Assembly (NCBI GenBank): GCA_964652075.1
Contig: CAZYZQ010000068.1
Coordinates: 1-12,734, forward strand
Length of the DNA: 12,734 bases
Reading direction: 5' to 3'
Source of the DNA: CAZYZQ01 sp964652075
GTDB lineage: Bacteria > Bacillota > Clostridia > Oscillospirales > Oscillospiraceae
Each line of letters opens with the position of its first letter. Position 1 is the first letter of the stretch. The translations under genes and the position numbers were made by a program. Shown here piece after piece: positions 6,293-12,734 of this stretch. Under the pieces are notes generated by a model. It had not been told where the DNA came from. It was given only the letters and a program-made list of their open reading frames with translations, and ran no database searches.

Positions 6293-7111
6293 ATGATCGA
6301 CGCACAGACAGAGAAAAAGCTGATCACCGCGAACCGCGCCTTTCTGCACGGCTACCGCGAGGACGATCCCTATATGGAGGACTTTGAATCGGATCAGGAT
6401 TTGAAGCGGCCGCAGCCGCCGCTGACAAAGCCCGCCATGACGCCGGAGGCGCAGCATATTGCGCTGCCGCGGGAATTTGACGGCCTGCTCCGGCAGCAGG
6501 ATCTGTCCGCGCTGCTGTGTGCCCGCCGCTCCGACCGCGTCTTTACGGACGAGGTGCTGACGCTGCCGCAGCTGTCGTATCTCCTGTGGGCGACGCAGGG
6601 CGTGCAGGAGATCTGCGGCCAAAACTACGCGACGCTCCGCCCGGTGCCCTGCGGCGGCGCGCGGCACGAGTTTGAAACGTATTTGCTCGTGCGGAAGGTG
6701 GACGGCTTGGAGCCGGGCGTGTACCACTACCTGCCGATGACGCACATGGTCGAGCGCCTGCGCGGCATGGACGACTTCTCCGGCACGGTCTCCAGCCTGC
6801 TGTGTGGGCAGAGCTGGGCGGCGAAGGCGAACGTCGTGTTCCTGTGGACGATTGTGCCGTACCGTGCGGAGTGGCGCTATGGGATCTACGCCCACCGCCC
6901 GGCGCTGATCGACCTCGGCCACGTTGGCCAGAACCTGTATCTGGCCAGCGCCGCGCTGGGGCTGGGCACCTGCACGCTCGCGGCGTTTTCGGACGAGGAA
7001 TGCACGGCGCTGCTCGGGCTGGACGGCGAGGAGGAATTCGTGGTCTACGCCGCGCCCGTCGGGACGGTCAGGCCGCAGAAGATGCGCCCGATGTTCTTAC
7101 AGGAGATATAA
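6293..7111 (+). CDS. SagB-type nitroreductase family protein
   Basis: This 272-residue protein belongs to the nitroreductase superfamily, SagB/ThcOx-type subgroup. These are FMN-dependent oxidoreductases, some of which oxidise azolines in RiPP biosynthesis. The N-terminal extension (1 to about 70) is followed by the phosphate-binding pattern RRSDRVF (78-84), the helix LPQLSYLLWATQGV, the conserved RPVPCGGARHEFETYLLV (116-133; usually R..PSaGA), the PGVYHY segment, and LGHVGQNLYLASAALGLGTC (208-227). It is full length and cytoplasmic. GGAG about seven bases upstream supports the start. It lies 23 nt after the protease gene, with no promoter between, so both are probably co-transcribed. No cyclodehydratase, precursor peptide or exporter is visible, so a role in RiPP maturation is not supported here; a general flavin reductase is equally possible. 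Confidence 0.88.
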   Translation: MIDAQTEKKLITANRAFLHGYREDDPYMEDFESDQDLKRPQPPLTKPAMTPEAQHIALPREFDGLLRQQDLSALLCARRSDRVFTDEVLTLPQLSYLLWATQGVQEICGQNYATLRPVPCGGARHEFETYLLVRKVDGLEPGVYHYLPMTHMVERLRGMDDFSGTVSSLLCGQSWAAKANVVFLWTIVPYRAEWRYGIYAHRPALIDLGHVGQNLYLASAALGLGTCTLAAFSDEECTALLGLDGEEEFVVYAAPVGTVRPQKMRPMFLQEI

Positions 7112-7115
7112 GCTG

Positions 7116-7154
7116 ACCGCCCCGGCGAACCAAAAAACGGTTCGCCGGGGCGGT
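7116..7154. terminator. Bidirectional terminator between convergent genes
   Basis: ACCGCCCCGGCGAACC (7116-7131) pairs perfectly over 16 bp with 7139-7154 around a 7-base A-rich loop. It sits 4 nt after the nitroreductase stop and 11 nt after the stop of the convergent minus-strand gene. TTATTGTATGTATT follows on the plus strand; the minus-strand side is not T-rich. Confidence 0.85.
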
Positions 7155-7165
7155 TATTGTATGTA

Positions 7166-8452
7166 TTACGGCGCGGCAGACTGCGTTTCTGAGAAGTCGC
7201 GTACCCAGCCGGGATCAAGCGATATGGTGCGCGGGCGGCGCTTTGGATCGGCAAACGTGACCGAGACGAGCCAGTGGCCGTTTTTCGGGTCGAAGGAGAT
7301 CGAATAGCTTTCCCACTCCTGCGGCAGCCTGTCATGCGCGCAGGCCAGCAGCTCCTCCTCCGTCTGGGCGTAGGGCAGGCGCACGCTGTCCGCAATTTCC
7401 AGCGCGGCGTCGCCGTAGCGCGCCCACTGTTCTTCCGTCCAGTCGGCCTTCGCACCGTAAAGCTCGAGGTTGTTCGCGAGAAGGACGCGCAGTGTACCGC
7501 CGTCTTGCGCGGTCGTGCGCGCATAGCCGTACTGCGAGGTGCTTTGCTCGCTGTCCAGCGCTGTTCCCCACTCGACATAGCCGAGCCACAGCCGCGCCGT
7601 GGGGTCTTCCTCCGGCCAGACCCAGCCGGATGCCGCTTCGGCGTCCGGGTCGGGCTCGTAGACCCAGTCGTTGGGAACCGTCGCGTAGAGCAGCGTTCCG
7701 CCCCGCCGGATCTCGACCTGATATTGCCCCAGCCGCCGCCCGTCCGGCGCAAAGAGCAGGGCGAGGTGGTAGCTCCGCTCGCCCGGCATATAGGAGCCAA
7801 GCTCCCAGCGCTGCCGCTCGACGGAGAAGCACAGGCCGATCCCTGGATTGAGCGGTGCGCGCTGCCGCATCTCCGCCGTCCCCTCCGCCCGGATCTCTCT
7901 TGCTTTGCCGAGACCGACGGCGAACTGCGCGTTCTGCAAAATATCCAGCACCTCCGGCCGCCAGCGCTCCATCTGCGCGCGGGTAATGCCGCTGCGCGTA
8001 AAGCACCAGTAGGGGTAGGGTGTGGAGGGCGAGTAATCCGAAACGTCGTACAGCAGCGCGTAAAAATCAGCGTGATCCTCGTCAGGCGTGTAGTAGACAC
8101 AGCAGTCCAGCATACCGGCTTCGAGCGGCAGCTGCTGGGACCAGTCGGGGCCGCGCCAACACGCCATTCCGTTCCAGAACAGGCGCGGACTCAGAAGACC
8201 GATTGTAAACCGCGCCGAGGGATCCTCCTCCGGCCAGAATTCCAGGACGGGGAAGTCCTTCTTCTGCCAGTCCAGCGAGTCCCGGCAGCGGTACGTCGTC
8301 TCGCACCCGCCCAATCCGGCGGGCAGCGTCAGGGCCAGATGCCCCGCCTCCAGCGTCATCGTCCGCGGTGCGCGCCCGACCGTGAGCAGCACGGCCAGCG
8401 CCGCGCCAAAGAGCAGCACCGCCGCGAGAATACGACCAAAAATCCGCTTCAT
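7166..8452 (-). CDS. Membrane-anchored extracytoplasmic protein with internal duplication, unknown function
   Basis: I place the start at 8452, where AAAGGAGG lies eight bases upstream; the frame stays open for 18 more codons but without such a site. The 428-residue product has an N-terminal hydrophobic segment (about 6-25), which may be a signal anchor or an uncleaved signal peptide. The rest is extracytoplasmic and rich in Trp, Tyr and acidic residues. Two related segments are evident: WPEEDPSAR (73-81) followed by FTIG, and WPEEDPTAR (279-287) followed by LWLG. Each lies about 30 residues after a short LTLPAG/ATVPND strand and before a region ending in a Trp/Glu-rich helix (MERWRPEVLDILQNAQF and TEEQWARYGDAALEIADSV). 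This suggests a tandem domain duplication. A final piece (about 370-415) looks like a small sheet. I know no named family. It is probably monocistronic, since terminators lie on both sides. Confidence 0.75.
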   Translation of the reverse strand: MKRIFGRILAAVLLFGAALAVLLTVGRAPRTMTLEAGHLALTLPAGLGGCETTYRCRDSLDWQKKDFPVLEFWPEEDPSARFTIGLLSPRLFWNGMACWRGPDWSQQLPLEAGMLDCCVYYTPDEDHADFYALLYDVSDYSPSTPYPYWCFTRSGITRAQMERWRPEVLDILQNAQFAVGLGKAREIRAEGTAEMRQRAPLNPGIGLCFSVERQRWELGSYMPGERSYHLALLFAPDGRRLGQYQVEIRRGGTLLYATVPNDWVYEPDPDAEAASGWVWPEEDPTARLWLGYVEWGTALDSEQSTSQYGYARTTAQDGGTLRVLLANNLELYGAKADWTEEQWARYGDAALEIADSVRLPYAQTEEELLACAHDRLPQEWESYSISFDPKNGHWLVSVTFADPKRRPRTISLDPGWVRDFSETQSAAP

Positions 8453-8474
8453 GCACACCGCCTCCTTTAATATG

Positions 8475-8485
8475 ATTCTACCATA
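8475..8485 (-). promoter_or_regulatory. Probable extended -10 promoter
   Basis: On the minus strand TATGGTAGAAT contains the -10 TAGAAT (8475-8480) with TG one base before it. No good -35 is visible. It lies 22 nt before the start at 8452, leaving a very short leader. Confidence 0.4.
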
Positions 8486-8546
8486 TTGCCTGAGAATAGT
8501 CTGCACGAATCCGCAAATGGAATTTTGTATACCATGCCGAAAACAA

Positions 8547-8588
8547 TAGAAAAATCCCGGCAGGCGCGCTTTTGGGCGGCCTGCCGGG
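8547..8588 (-). terminator. Intrinsic terminator of the GH3 operon
   Basis: On the minus strand an 11-bp perfect stem (8578-8588 with 8554-8564) with a GC-rich foot is followed at once by TTTTTCTATTGTTTT. It begins 11 nt after the GH3 stop. This is a textbook rho-independent terminator. Confidence 0.93.
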
Positions 8589-8599
8589 AAAATACTTGT

Positions 8600-10759
8600 T
8601 TACAGTGTCGCTTCCGCCGTGATCACATCGCGGCTGTTGCCGCCGACGTGGATGCGGAAGAGGCCGGGATCGGTGGAGTAGGTCATGTCGTTGTGGTAGT
8701 AGCCCAGCTCGGAGACCGGAATCGTGAATTCCAGCGTCTGCTTCTCGCCGGGGGCCAGCGTCAGCTTGCGCCACGCCTTCAGCTCCTTGACCGGGCGCAC
8801 GCGCTCGGCGGTCACGTCCTGCACATAGACCTGCGCGATCTCGGTGCCCGCAACCTTTCCGGTGTTCTCGAGCGTGAACGAGAGCTTCAGGTTCCCGTCC
8901 TCGAACGCGGCGGTCAGGCCGCCGTAGGCAAAGCTCGTGTAGCTCAGGCCGTAGCCGAACGGGAAGAGCGGCTCGAACGGGATGTCCAGATAGCGCGAGG
9001 TGAACTTGCTCGTTGCGCCGGGGCGGCCCGTCGAGGGATGGTTGTAGTAGATCGGGCACTGGCCGACAGCGTAGGGGAACGTCGCGGTCAGCTTGCCGCA
9101 GGGGTTGAAGTCGCCGAACAGAATCTGCGCGATGGCGCTGCCCATCTCCGTGCCGCCATGCCAGCCCTCGACGATGGCGTTCAGATGCTCGTTCTCCCAC
9201 GGCAGCGTCAGCGGGCGGCCGTTCATCAGGACTGCGACAATCTTCCGGCACGTCTTGTGCAGCTTCCAGAGAAGGTCTTTATCCTGCTGGCGGATCGAAA
9301 TATCGCCGCGGCTGGACGCCTCGCCGGACATATCACGCGTCTCACCGACGACGGCGACGATCACGTCATGCTTTGCCAGCGCCGCAATTTCCTCGTCCGT
9401 CTCTCCCTTGCAGAAGGGAACGTCCGGCTGGTAGGCGCGGATGCCATCGAGGATGCTGACGCACACGTCGCACTCCGCGGCGGGCGCCCACGTGCCGATG
9501 ACCTCGTCGCGCCGGTCTGCCAGCTCGCCGGCAACCGCGATGTCCGCGTTTTTCGCGAGCGGCAGCACGCCGTCGTTTTTCAGCAGGACGGTCGAATGCA
9601 GCGCGGCTTCGCGGACGATCGGGCGGTAGGCCGGGTCCAGCACCTCACGCGCCTCGCGCTCCGCGCTCGTGTACTCGACATTGTCGAACAGACCCGCGCG
9701 CAGCTTGACGCGCAGGATATTGCGCACGCGCTCGTTGATCGTCTCCTCGGAGACGAGTCCCTTCTGCACGGCCTCCTCGGTGAGGTTAAAGTAGATATCC
9801 GTGCCCATGTCCATGTCCATACCGGCGTTCAGGCAGTTCGCGCCCGCGTGCAGCTCGTCCTCGGACGCGCCGTGGGCGATGCACTCGCGGATGGCGTTGG
9901 CGTCGGAGATCGTCATGCCGTCAAAGCCCCACTGCTTGCGCAGCACGTCGGTCAGCAGGAACTCGTTCTGGCTGCACGGCACGCCGTTCAGGTCGTTAAA
10001 CGCGGGCATGATCGTCTGGAGCCCCGCCTCGACCGCCGCCTTGAAGGGCGGCAGATAGACCTCGTAGAGCTTCTGCATCGACATATCGGTCGTGTTGTAG
10101 TCGCGGCCCGCCTCGGCCGCGCCGTAGGCGACGAAGTGCTTGCCGCAGGCGAGGATCTTGTCCGGGTCGGACGGGTCGTCGCCCTGATAGCCGTGTACCT
10201 TTGCACGGGCAAAGGCGGAGGCCAGCACGGGGTCTTCGCCCGCGCCCTCGGCGATGCGGCCCCAGCGCGCGTCGCGCGCAATGTCCAGCATCGGCGAGAA
10301 CGTCCAGTTGACGCCCATGGCGCGCGCTTCCTTCGCCGCGACGGCGGCGGTCTTCTCCCAGATCTCCGGATCCCACGCGCAGCTCTCGGCCAGCGGGATC
10401 GGATAGACGGTCTTCTGGCCGTGGATGACGTCCTGCCCGATCAGCAGCGGCACGCCCGCCGGGGCGGACATGGCCTTCTTTTGCAGCTCGACGGTCTTCT
10501 CCGCGCCCGCGCCGCCGTTGAACGAGCCGATCTGCCCACGGGCAAGCTCGTCCTCGTGGTAGTCGCGCTCGCTCGTCTCCATCAAGTTCTGGAACTCCTG
10601 CGGCGTGATGCGGCCGTCGGTCATCATGGCGATCAGCTCTTCAAACGGCACCTCGAACGCGCCGACAATGGACGCGCTGCACTGCCGCAGCTGGCCGATC
10701 TTGTCGGAAAGGGTCATGCGGGCGAGAATTTCCTCCACCCGCGCTTCTACATTCTGCAT
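8600..10759 (-). CDS. bglX: Glycoside hydrolase family 3 beta-glucosidase (BglX type)
   Basis: This 719-residue enzyme is colinear with E. coli BglX through its whole length and would hydrolyse terminal beta-linked glucose (or xylose) from oligosaccharides with retention. The N-terminal barrel (about 1-365) shows KIGQLR, GQDVIHGQKTVYPIPL, DPRWGR-like DARWGR (163-168), KHF (207-209) and GMTISDANAI, where Asp286 is the expected nucleophile. The alpha/beta sandwich (about 375-580) contains GEASSRGDI with Glu480 as expected acid/base. A fibronectin-III-like domain (about 610-719) closes it. Unlike E. coli BglX it has no signal peptide, so it should act in the cytoplasm on imported sugars. GGAGGAG precedes the ATG. 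It is the last gene of an operon, 15 nt after the esterase stop. Exact sugar preference cannot be read from sequence. Confidence 0.95.
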   Translation of the reverse strand: MQNVEARVEEILARMTLSDKIGQLRQCSASIVGAFEVPFEELIAMMTDGRITPQEFQNLMETSERDYHEDELARGQIGSFNGGAGAEKTVELQKKAMSAPAGVPLLIGQDVIHGQKTVYPIPLAESCAWDPEIWEKTAAVAAKEARAMGVNWTFSPMLDIARDARWGRIAEGAGEDPVLASAFARAKVHGYQGDDPSDPDKILACGKHFVAYGAAEAGRDYNTTDMSMQKLYEVYLPPFKAAVEAGLQTIMPAFNDLNGVPCSQNEFLLTDVLRKQWGFDGMTISDANAIRECIAHGASEDELHAGANCLNAGMDMDMGTDIYFNLTEEAVQKGLVSEETINERVRNILRVKLRAGLFDNVEYTSAEREAREVLDPAYRPIVREAALHSTVLLKNDGVLPLAKNADIAVAGELADRRDEVIGTWAPAAECDVCVSILDGIRAYQPDVPFCKGETDEEIAALAKHDVIVAVVGETRDMSGEASSRGDISIRQQDKDLLWKLHKTCRKIVAVLMNGRPLTLPWENEHLNAIVEGWHGGTEMGSAIAQILFGDFNPCGKLTATFPYAVGQCPIYYNHPSTGRPGATSKFTSRYLDIPFEPLFPFGYGLSYTSFAYGGLTAAFEDGNLKLSFTLENTGKVAGTEIAQVYVQDVTAERVRPVKELKAWRKLTLAPGEKQTLEFTIPVSELGYYHNDMTYSTDPGLFRIHVGGNSRDVITAEATL

Positions 10760-10774
10760 GGCTGCTCCTCCGGA

Positions 10775-11623
10775 TCAGTCGTTGCGCAGCGTCGGCACGT
10801 TGCCCGAGTGCATGGATGCAACCGGCGCGTCGAGCGGCAGGAAGGTGTCCATCGCCTCTTTGATGTGCTCGTCCCAGAAGTCCCAGCTGTGCGCGCCGGG
10901 AGGGGTGGACCAGCGGTGCTTGACGCCGAGGGACTCGAGCTTTTTATGGAACTTGATATTGCCGTCCAGCAGGCCGTCCTGCGCGCCGCAGCAGAGGAAG
11001 ATCTCCGGCACGGGCTTGCCGGCCTTCACAAGGTTTTCAACCAGCGCGTGGACGTCGTTCGGGCCGCCCATCAGATGGTCGAGGTCGCCGTAGACCGCCT
11101 CGTAGAAGTCGCGGCGGAACATCGGCATCGGCGAGGAGTTGTCGGAGGTCATCATGGTGTCCTGCAAAAAGCCGGACGAGAGCGCGACAATGTGGCTGAA
11201 GGTGTCGGCGTATTCCAGGCCGACGCGCGTCGCGCCGTAGCCGCCCATCGACAGGCCGCCGATGAACGTGTCCTCGCGCCTGTGCGAGAGCGGGAACATT
11301 TTGCGCGTCAGCTCGACCAGCTCACGGCCGATGAAGCGGCCGTAGGGACGCGCCGCCTTGTCCTGATCGGTGTAGCAGCCGTTCTCGCCGGAGGGCATGA
11401 CGACGCAGAGGTTGCGCTCCTGCGCCCAGAGTGCGATGCGCGTGCCCTTGATCCAGTCGGTGTGGTCGCCGATGACGCCGTGCAGCAGGTAGAGCGTCTT
11501 GAGCGGCTTGTCCTCAAATTTCGGCGCGCCGGGATAGTCGGAGCGGTCGACCGGCAGAATGACGCTCACATCGACGGTGCGCGCCAGCTCGTTGGAGAGA
11601 AGGTTTACATTTAAAATAGCCAT
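10775..11623 (-). CDS. CE1/esterase D-like alpha/beta hydrolase
   Basis: This 282-residue protein belongs to the esterase D / S-formylglutathione hydrolase-like group that includes CE1 acetyl-xylan and feruloyl esterases. The sequence shows YLLHGVIGDHTDWI (45-58, oxyanion region), CVVMPSGENGCYTD, the nucleophile elbow GLSMGGYGA with Ser125, Asp216 in CGAQDGLL, and His245 in PGAHSWDFWDEHI. The triad is complete and the length is normal for the family. No signal peptide is present, so it acts in the cytoplasm, probably removing acyl groups from imported oligosaccharides. AAAGGA precedes the ATG by about ten bases. It sits between an SGNH hydrolase (24 nt upstream) and the GH3 gene (15 nt downstream), which supports glycan de-esterification rather than formaldehyde detoxification. 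Confidence 0.9.
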   Translation of the reverse strand: MAILNVNLLSNELARTVDVSVILPVDRSDYPGAPKFEDKPLKTLYLLHGVIGDHTDWIKGTRIALWAQERNLCVVMPSGENGCYTDQDKAARPYGRFIGRELVELTRKMFPLSHRREDTFIGGLSMGGYGATRVGLEYADTFSHIVALSSGFLQDTMMTSDNSSPMPMFRRDFYEAVYGDLDHLMGGPNDVHALVENLVKAGKPVPEIFLCCGAQDGLLDGNIKFHKKLESLGVKHRWSTPPGAHSWDFWDEHIKEAMDTFLPLDAPVASMHSGNVPTLRND

Positions 11624-11647
11624 AATACGGTGTCCTTTCCTGGTGAT

Positions 11648-12298
11648 TTATAAGAGCGGCAGCAGCCGGTCGAGCACGCGCTCGTAGCCGGCGGGGGAGA
11701 AGTGGATATCGTCCATTGCGACGGCGGGGTCGAGATAGCCGTCCGGACCGGCGACGGCGTCGGACAGGTCGAGGAACTTCAGACCCAACTCCTGCGCCAG
11801 CGCCGCGACGCGCTCGTTTGCGAGGCGGATATTCTCGATCGTGCGTGGGATGCGGTTGGGGATTGGCGGCATGGCCGGCTCGCCTGCGCAGCAGGGATAG
11901 TAGGCCAGCAGCGTGATCCGGCACGCGGGCAGCCGCGTTTTTACGATTTGCAGCAGGTGGCGGTAGCCTTCAATCAGGTTGCCGACGGTGTCGCCCGGCA
12001 GGTTCAGGTCGTTTGACCCGATGTTGATAAAGAGGCGGGAGGGCGCAAGGTCGAGAATGCACACGTCCAGATGCGGCTCATAGTCGCGGATGGTCAGGCC
12101 GCCGAGCCCGCGGTTGTAGACGGTCTTCATAACACCGCGGCTCATGAGCATCTCGTTGACCGGGAAGTTCTCCATCAGGGACGACCCGGCCAGCACAGTG
12201 CCGCCGCGCACGGCGGTGCGGTTCAGATCGGCATAGCGCCGCAGCTTGTCGCGTGTCTGAAGCTGCATCAGGTTCTGCATGAATTCGTAAAATTCCAT
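11648..12298 (-). CDS. SGNH/GDSL-family hydrolase
   Basis: This 216-residue enzyme has the SGNH blocks in order. Block I is LAGSSLMENF, with Ser40 as nucleophile and GSSL in place of GDSL. Block II is NRGLGG with Gly64. Block III is NIGSNDL with Asn96. Block V is DDIHFSPAGY, with Asp196 and His199. It therefore looks active. There is no signal peptide, so the site of action is the cytoplasm. Such enzymes next to GH genes are usually carbohydrate esterases, often acetylesterases; phospholipase-type activity cannot be excluded. AAAGGGG lies about ten bases before the ATG. It is the first gene of the operon that continues with the CE1-like esterase and GH3, and its promoter overlaps the terminator of the preceding binding-protein gene. 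Confidence 0.9.
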   Translation of the reverse strand: MEFYEFMQNLMQLQTRDKLRRYADLNRTAVRGGTVLAGSSLMENFPVNEMLMSRGVMKTVYNRGLGGLTIRDYEPHLDVCILDLAPSRLFINIGSNDLNLPGDTVGNLIEGYRHLLQIVKTRLPACRITLLAYYPCCAGEPAMPPIPNRIPRTIENIRLANERVAALAQELGLKFLDLSDAVAGPDGYLDPAVAMDDIHFSPAGYERVLDRLLPLL

Positions 12299-12333
12299 AT
12301 CGGGATATCCCCTTTCGCTTTTTTGATGGGTTT

Positions 12334-12362
12334 ATTTTATCAGAATACCGGCAGAATCGCAA
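12334..12362 (-). promoter_or_regulatory. Promoter of the SGNH-esterase-GH3 operon
   Basis: On the minus strand TTGCGA (12357-12362) is followed after 17 bases by TAAAAT (12334-12339). The -35 lies in the loop of the preceding hairpin, and its spacer is the descending arm. The ATG follows about 35 nt downstream. Confidence 0.55.
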
Positions 12363-12379
12363 GCGTTCTGCCGGTATTC
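12343..12379 (-). terminator. Hairpin after the solute-binding protein gene
   Basis: A perfect 14-bp stem (GAATACCGGCAGAA, 12343-12356, with 12366-12379) has a 9-base loop. On the minus strand it is followed by TGATAAAATAAA, not a T run. Termination may therefore be partial, letting some transcripts continue into the enzyme operon. Confidence 0.6.
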
Positions 12380-12411
12380 CGTGCTATGGAGGGGGATTTC
12401 CTGTATCAGGT

Positions 12412-12734
12412 TCAGCTTCTCCAGGCGTCAACCTGCGCCTGAATGGCGGCGACGTAGTCGTCAAGGCCTGCGGCGTCCAGCTTGGCGTCATACTCGTCCA
12501 GCAGGGACTCTGTGTAAAGACCGGAGAGCATGGTGCTCTCGTATTCGTCGTAGACAGAGGAGAGCGCCGCAACCAGATTCTGAAGGTCGGTCGAATCCAG
12601 CGAGAAGCCGAGGTAGCTCGAGGCCGGGGAGTTGACCATGTTGTCATATGCGGCGGTGCGGAAATCGCTGCCCTGACCCTCCCACGGCGCGAGCAGGAAG
12701 GAGTTGCCGATCATCCAGTCGTCGTTGTGGTAGC
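12412..12734 (-). CDS. Extracellular solute-binding protein, C-terminal part (DUF3502-like)
   Basis: Only the last 106 residues are in the window; the frame runs open to the edge (YHNDDWMIGNSFLLAPWEG and onward), so the Met at 12714 is internal. The pattern matches the C-terminus of family 1 solute-binding lipoproteins with DUF3502 (LipO/YtcQ type): GNSFLLAPWEGQGSDF, SSYLGFSLDST, a helix around YDEYESTMLSGL, then KLDAAGLDDYVAAIQAQVDAW. The full protein would be about 500 residues and deliver sugars or peptides to an ABC importer from the outer face of the membrane. Placed upstream of cytoplasmic esterases and a beta-glucosidase, it is most likely an oligosaccharide binder. The permease genes should lie outside the window. 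Confidence 0.82.
   Translation of the reverse strand, partial: YHNDDWMIGNSFLLAPWEGQGSDFRTAAYDNMVNSPASSYLGFSLDSTDLQNLVAALSSVYDEYESTMLSGLYTESLLDEYDAKLDAAGLDDYVAAIQAQVDAWRS

Noticed and set aside
6293..7111. A RiPP biosynthetic cluster around the SagB-type gene
   Set aside because: No precursor, cyclodehydratase, peptidase of the usual type, or exporter was found in the window.
7274..8470. A 398-codon plus-strand frame opposite the duplicated-domain protein
   Set aside because: Same shadow effect: Arg/Ala/Gln-rich with no domain. The minus-strand gene has a good ribosome binding site and an N-terminal hydrophobic segment.
8486..11614. A 1042-codon open frame on the plus strand opposite the GH3 and esterase genes
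   Set aside because: It is an antisense shadow caused by high GC at third codon positions. The product is low-complexity (rich in Ala, Arg, Val, Asp, His) and the minus-strand genes have full families and active-site motifs.
1..12734. CRISPR arrays, tRNA or rRNA genes, insertion sequences
   Set aside because: No regularly spaced repeats, no cloverleaf or rRNA-like stretches, and no transposase or integrase were recognised on either strand.

Overview
The window looks like a contig from a moderately high-GC gut Clostridia (Bacillota; an Oscillospirales-type organism is my best guess, from the protein families and the GC). Purine-rich Shine-Dalgarno sites precede most genes. The families are typical of that group: a PadR/HAAS pair, a DUF2007 protein, an SLH-domain exported protease, a SagB-type nitroreductase and a DUF3502 solute-binding protein. 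Two 60-base samples show the compositional contrast: 39 of 60 bases are G/C at 5221-5280, but only 16 of 60 at 1681-1740, inside the caspase-like gene.

Region A (1-3101) is a divergent locus. On the minus strand lies a PadR regulator, a HAAS/DUF1700-type membrane protein and a small secreted protein, apparently one operon. On the plus strand lies an AT-rich gene for a secreted CHAT/caspase-like protein (candidate dyad H99/C153), overlapped by a small single-pass membrane protein gene. A near-perfect 16-bp palindrome covers the PadR -10 box and is a candidate autoregulatory operator.

Region B (3102-4196) starts with a stretch of about 310 bp without a clear gene. A promoter there matches the caspase-like gene's promoter at 31 of 39 positions. 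It drives a two-TM membrane protein with three G-x-F-S-R motifs. A DUF2007 gene with its own promoter and terminator follows.

Region C (4262-7154) is a likely two-gene operon: an exported SLH plus trypsin/HtrA-like serine protease, then a SagB-type nitroreductase, ended by a 16-bp-stem hairpin. The protease gene contains a 100-N assembly gap flanked by identical 55-bp sequences. Collapsing the duplication and gap (155 nt) restores one uninterrupted reading frame of 595 residues, so I read it as a scaffolding artefact.

Region D (7166-12734) is all on the minus strand. It holds the end of an ABC sugar-type solute-binding protein (cut by the window edge), then an operon of SGNH hydrolase, CE1-like esterase and BglX-type GH3 beta-glucosidase, closed by a strong terminator. 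After that comes a separate membrane-anchored protein of unknown function with an internal duplication. None of the three enzymes has a signal peptide. The locus therefore suggests uptake of acylated oligosaccharides followed by intracellular de-esterification and beta-glycoside hydrolysis.
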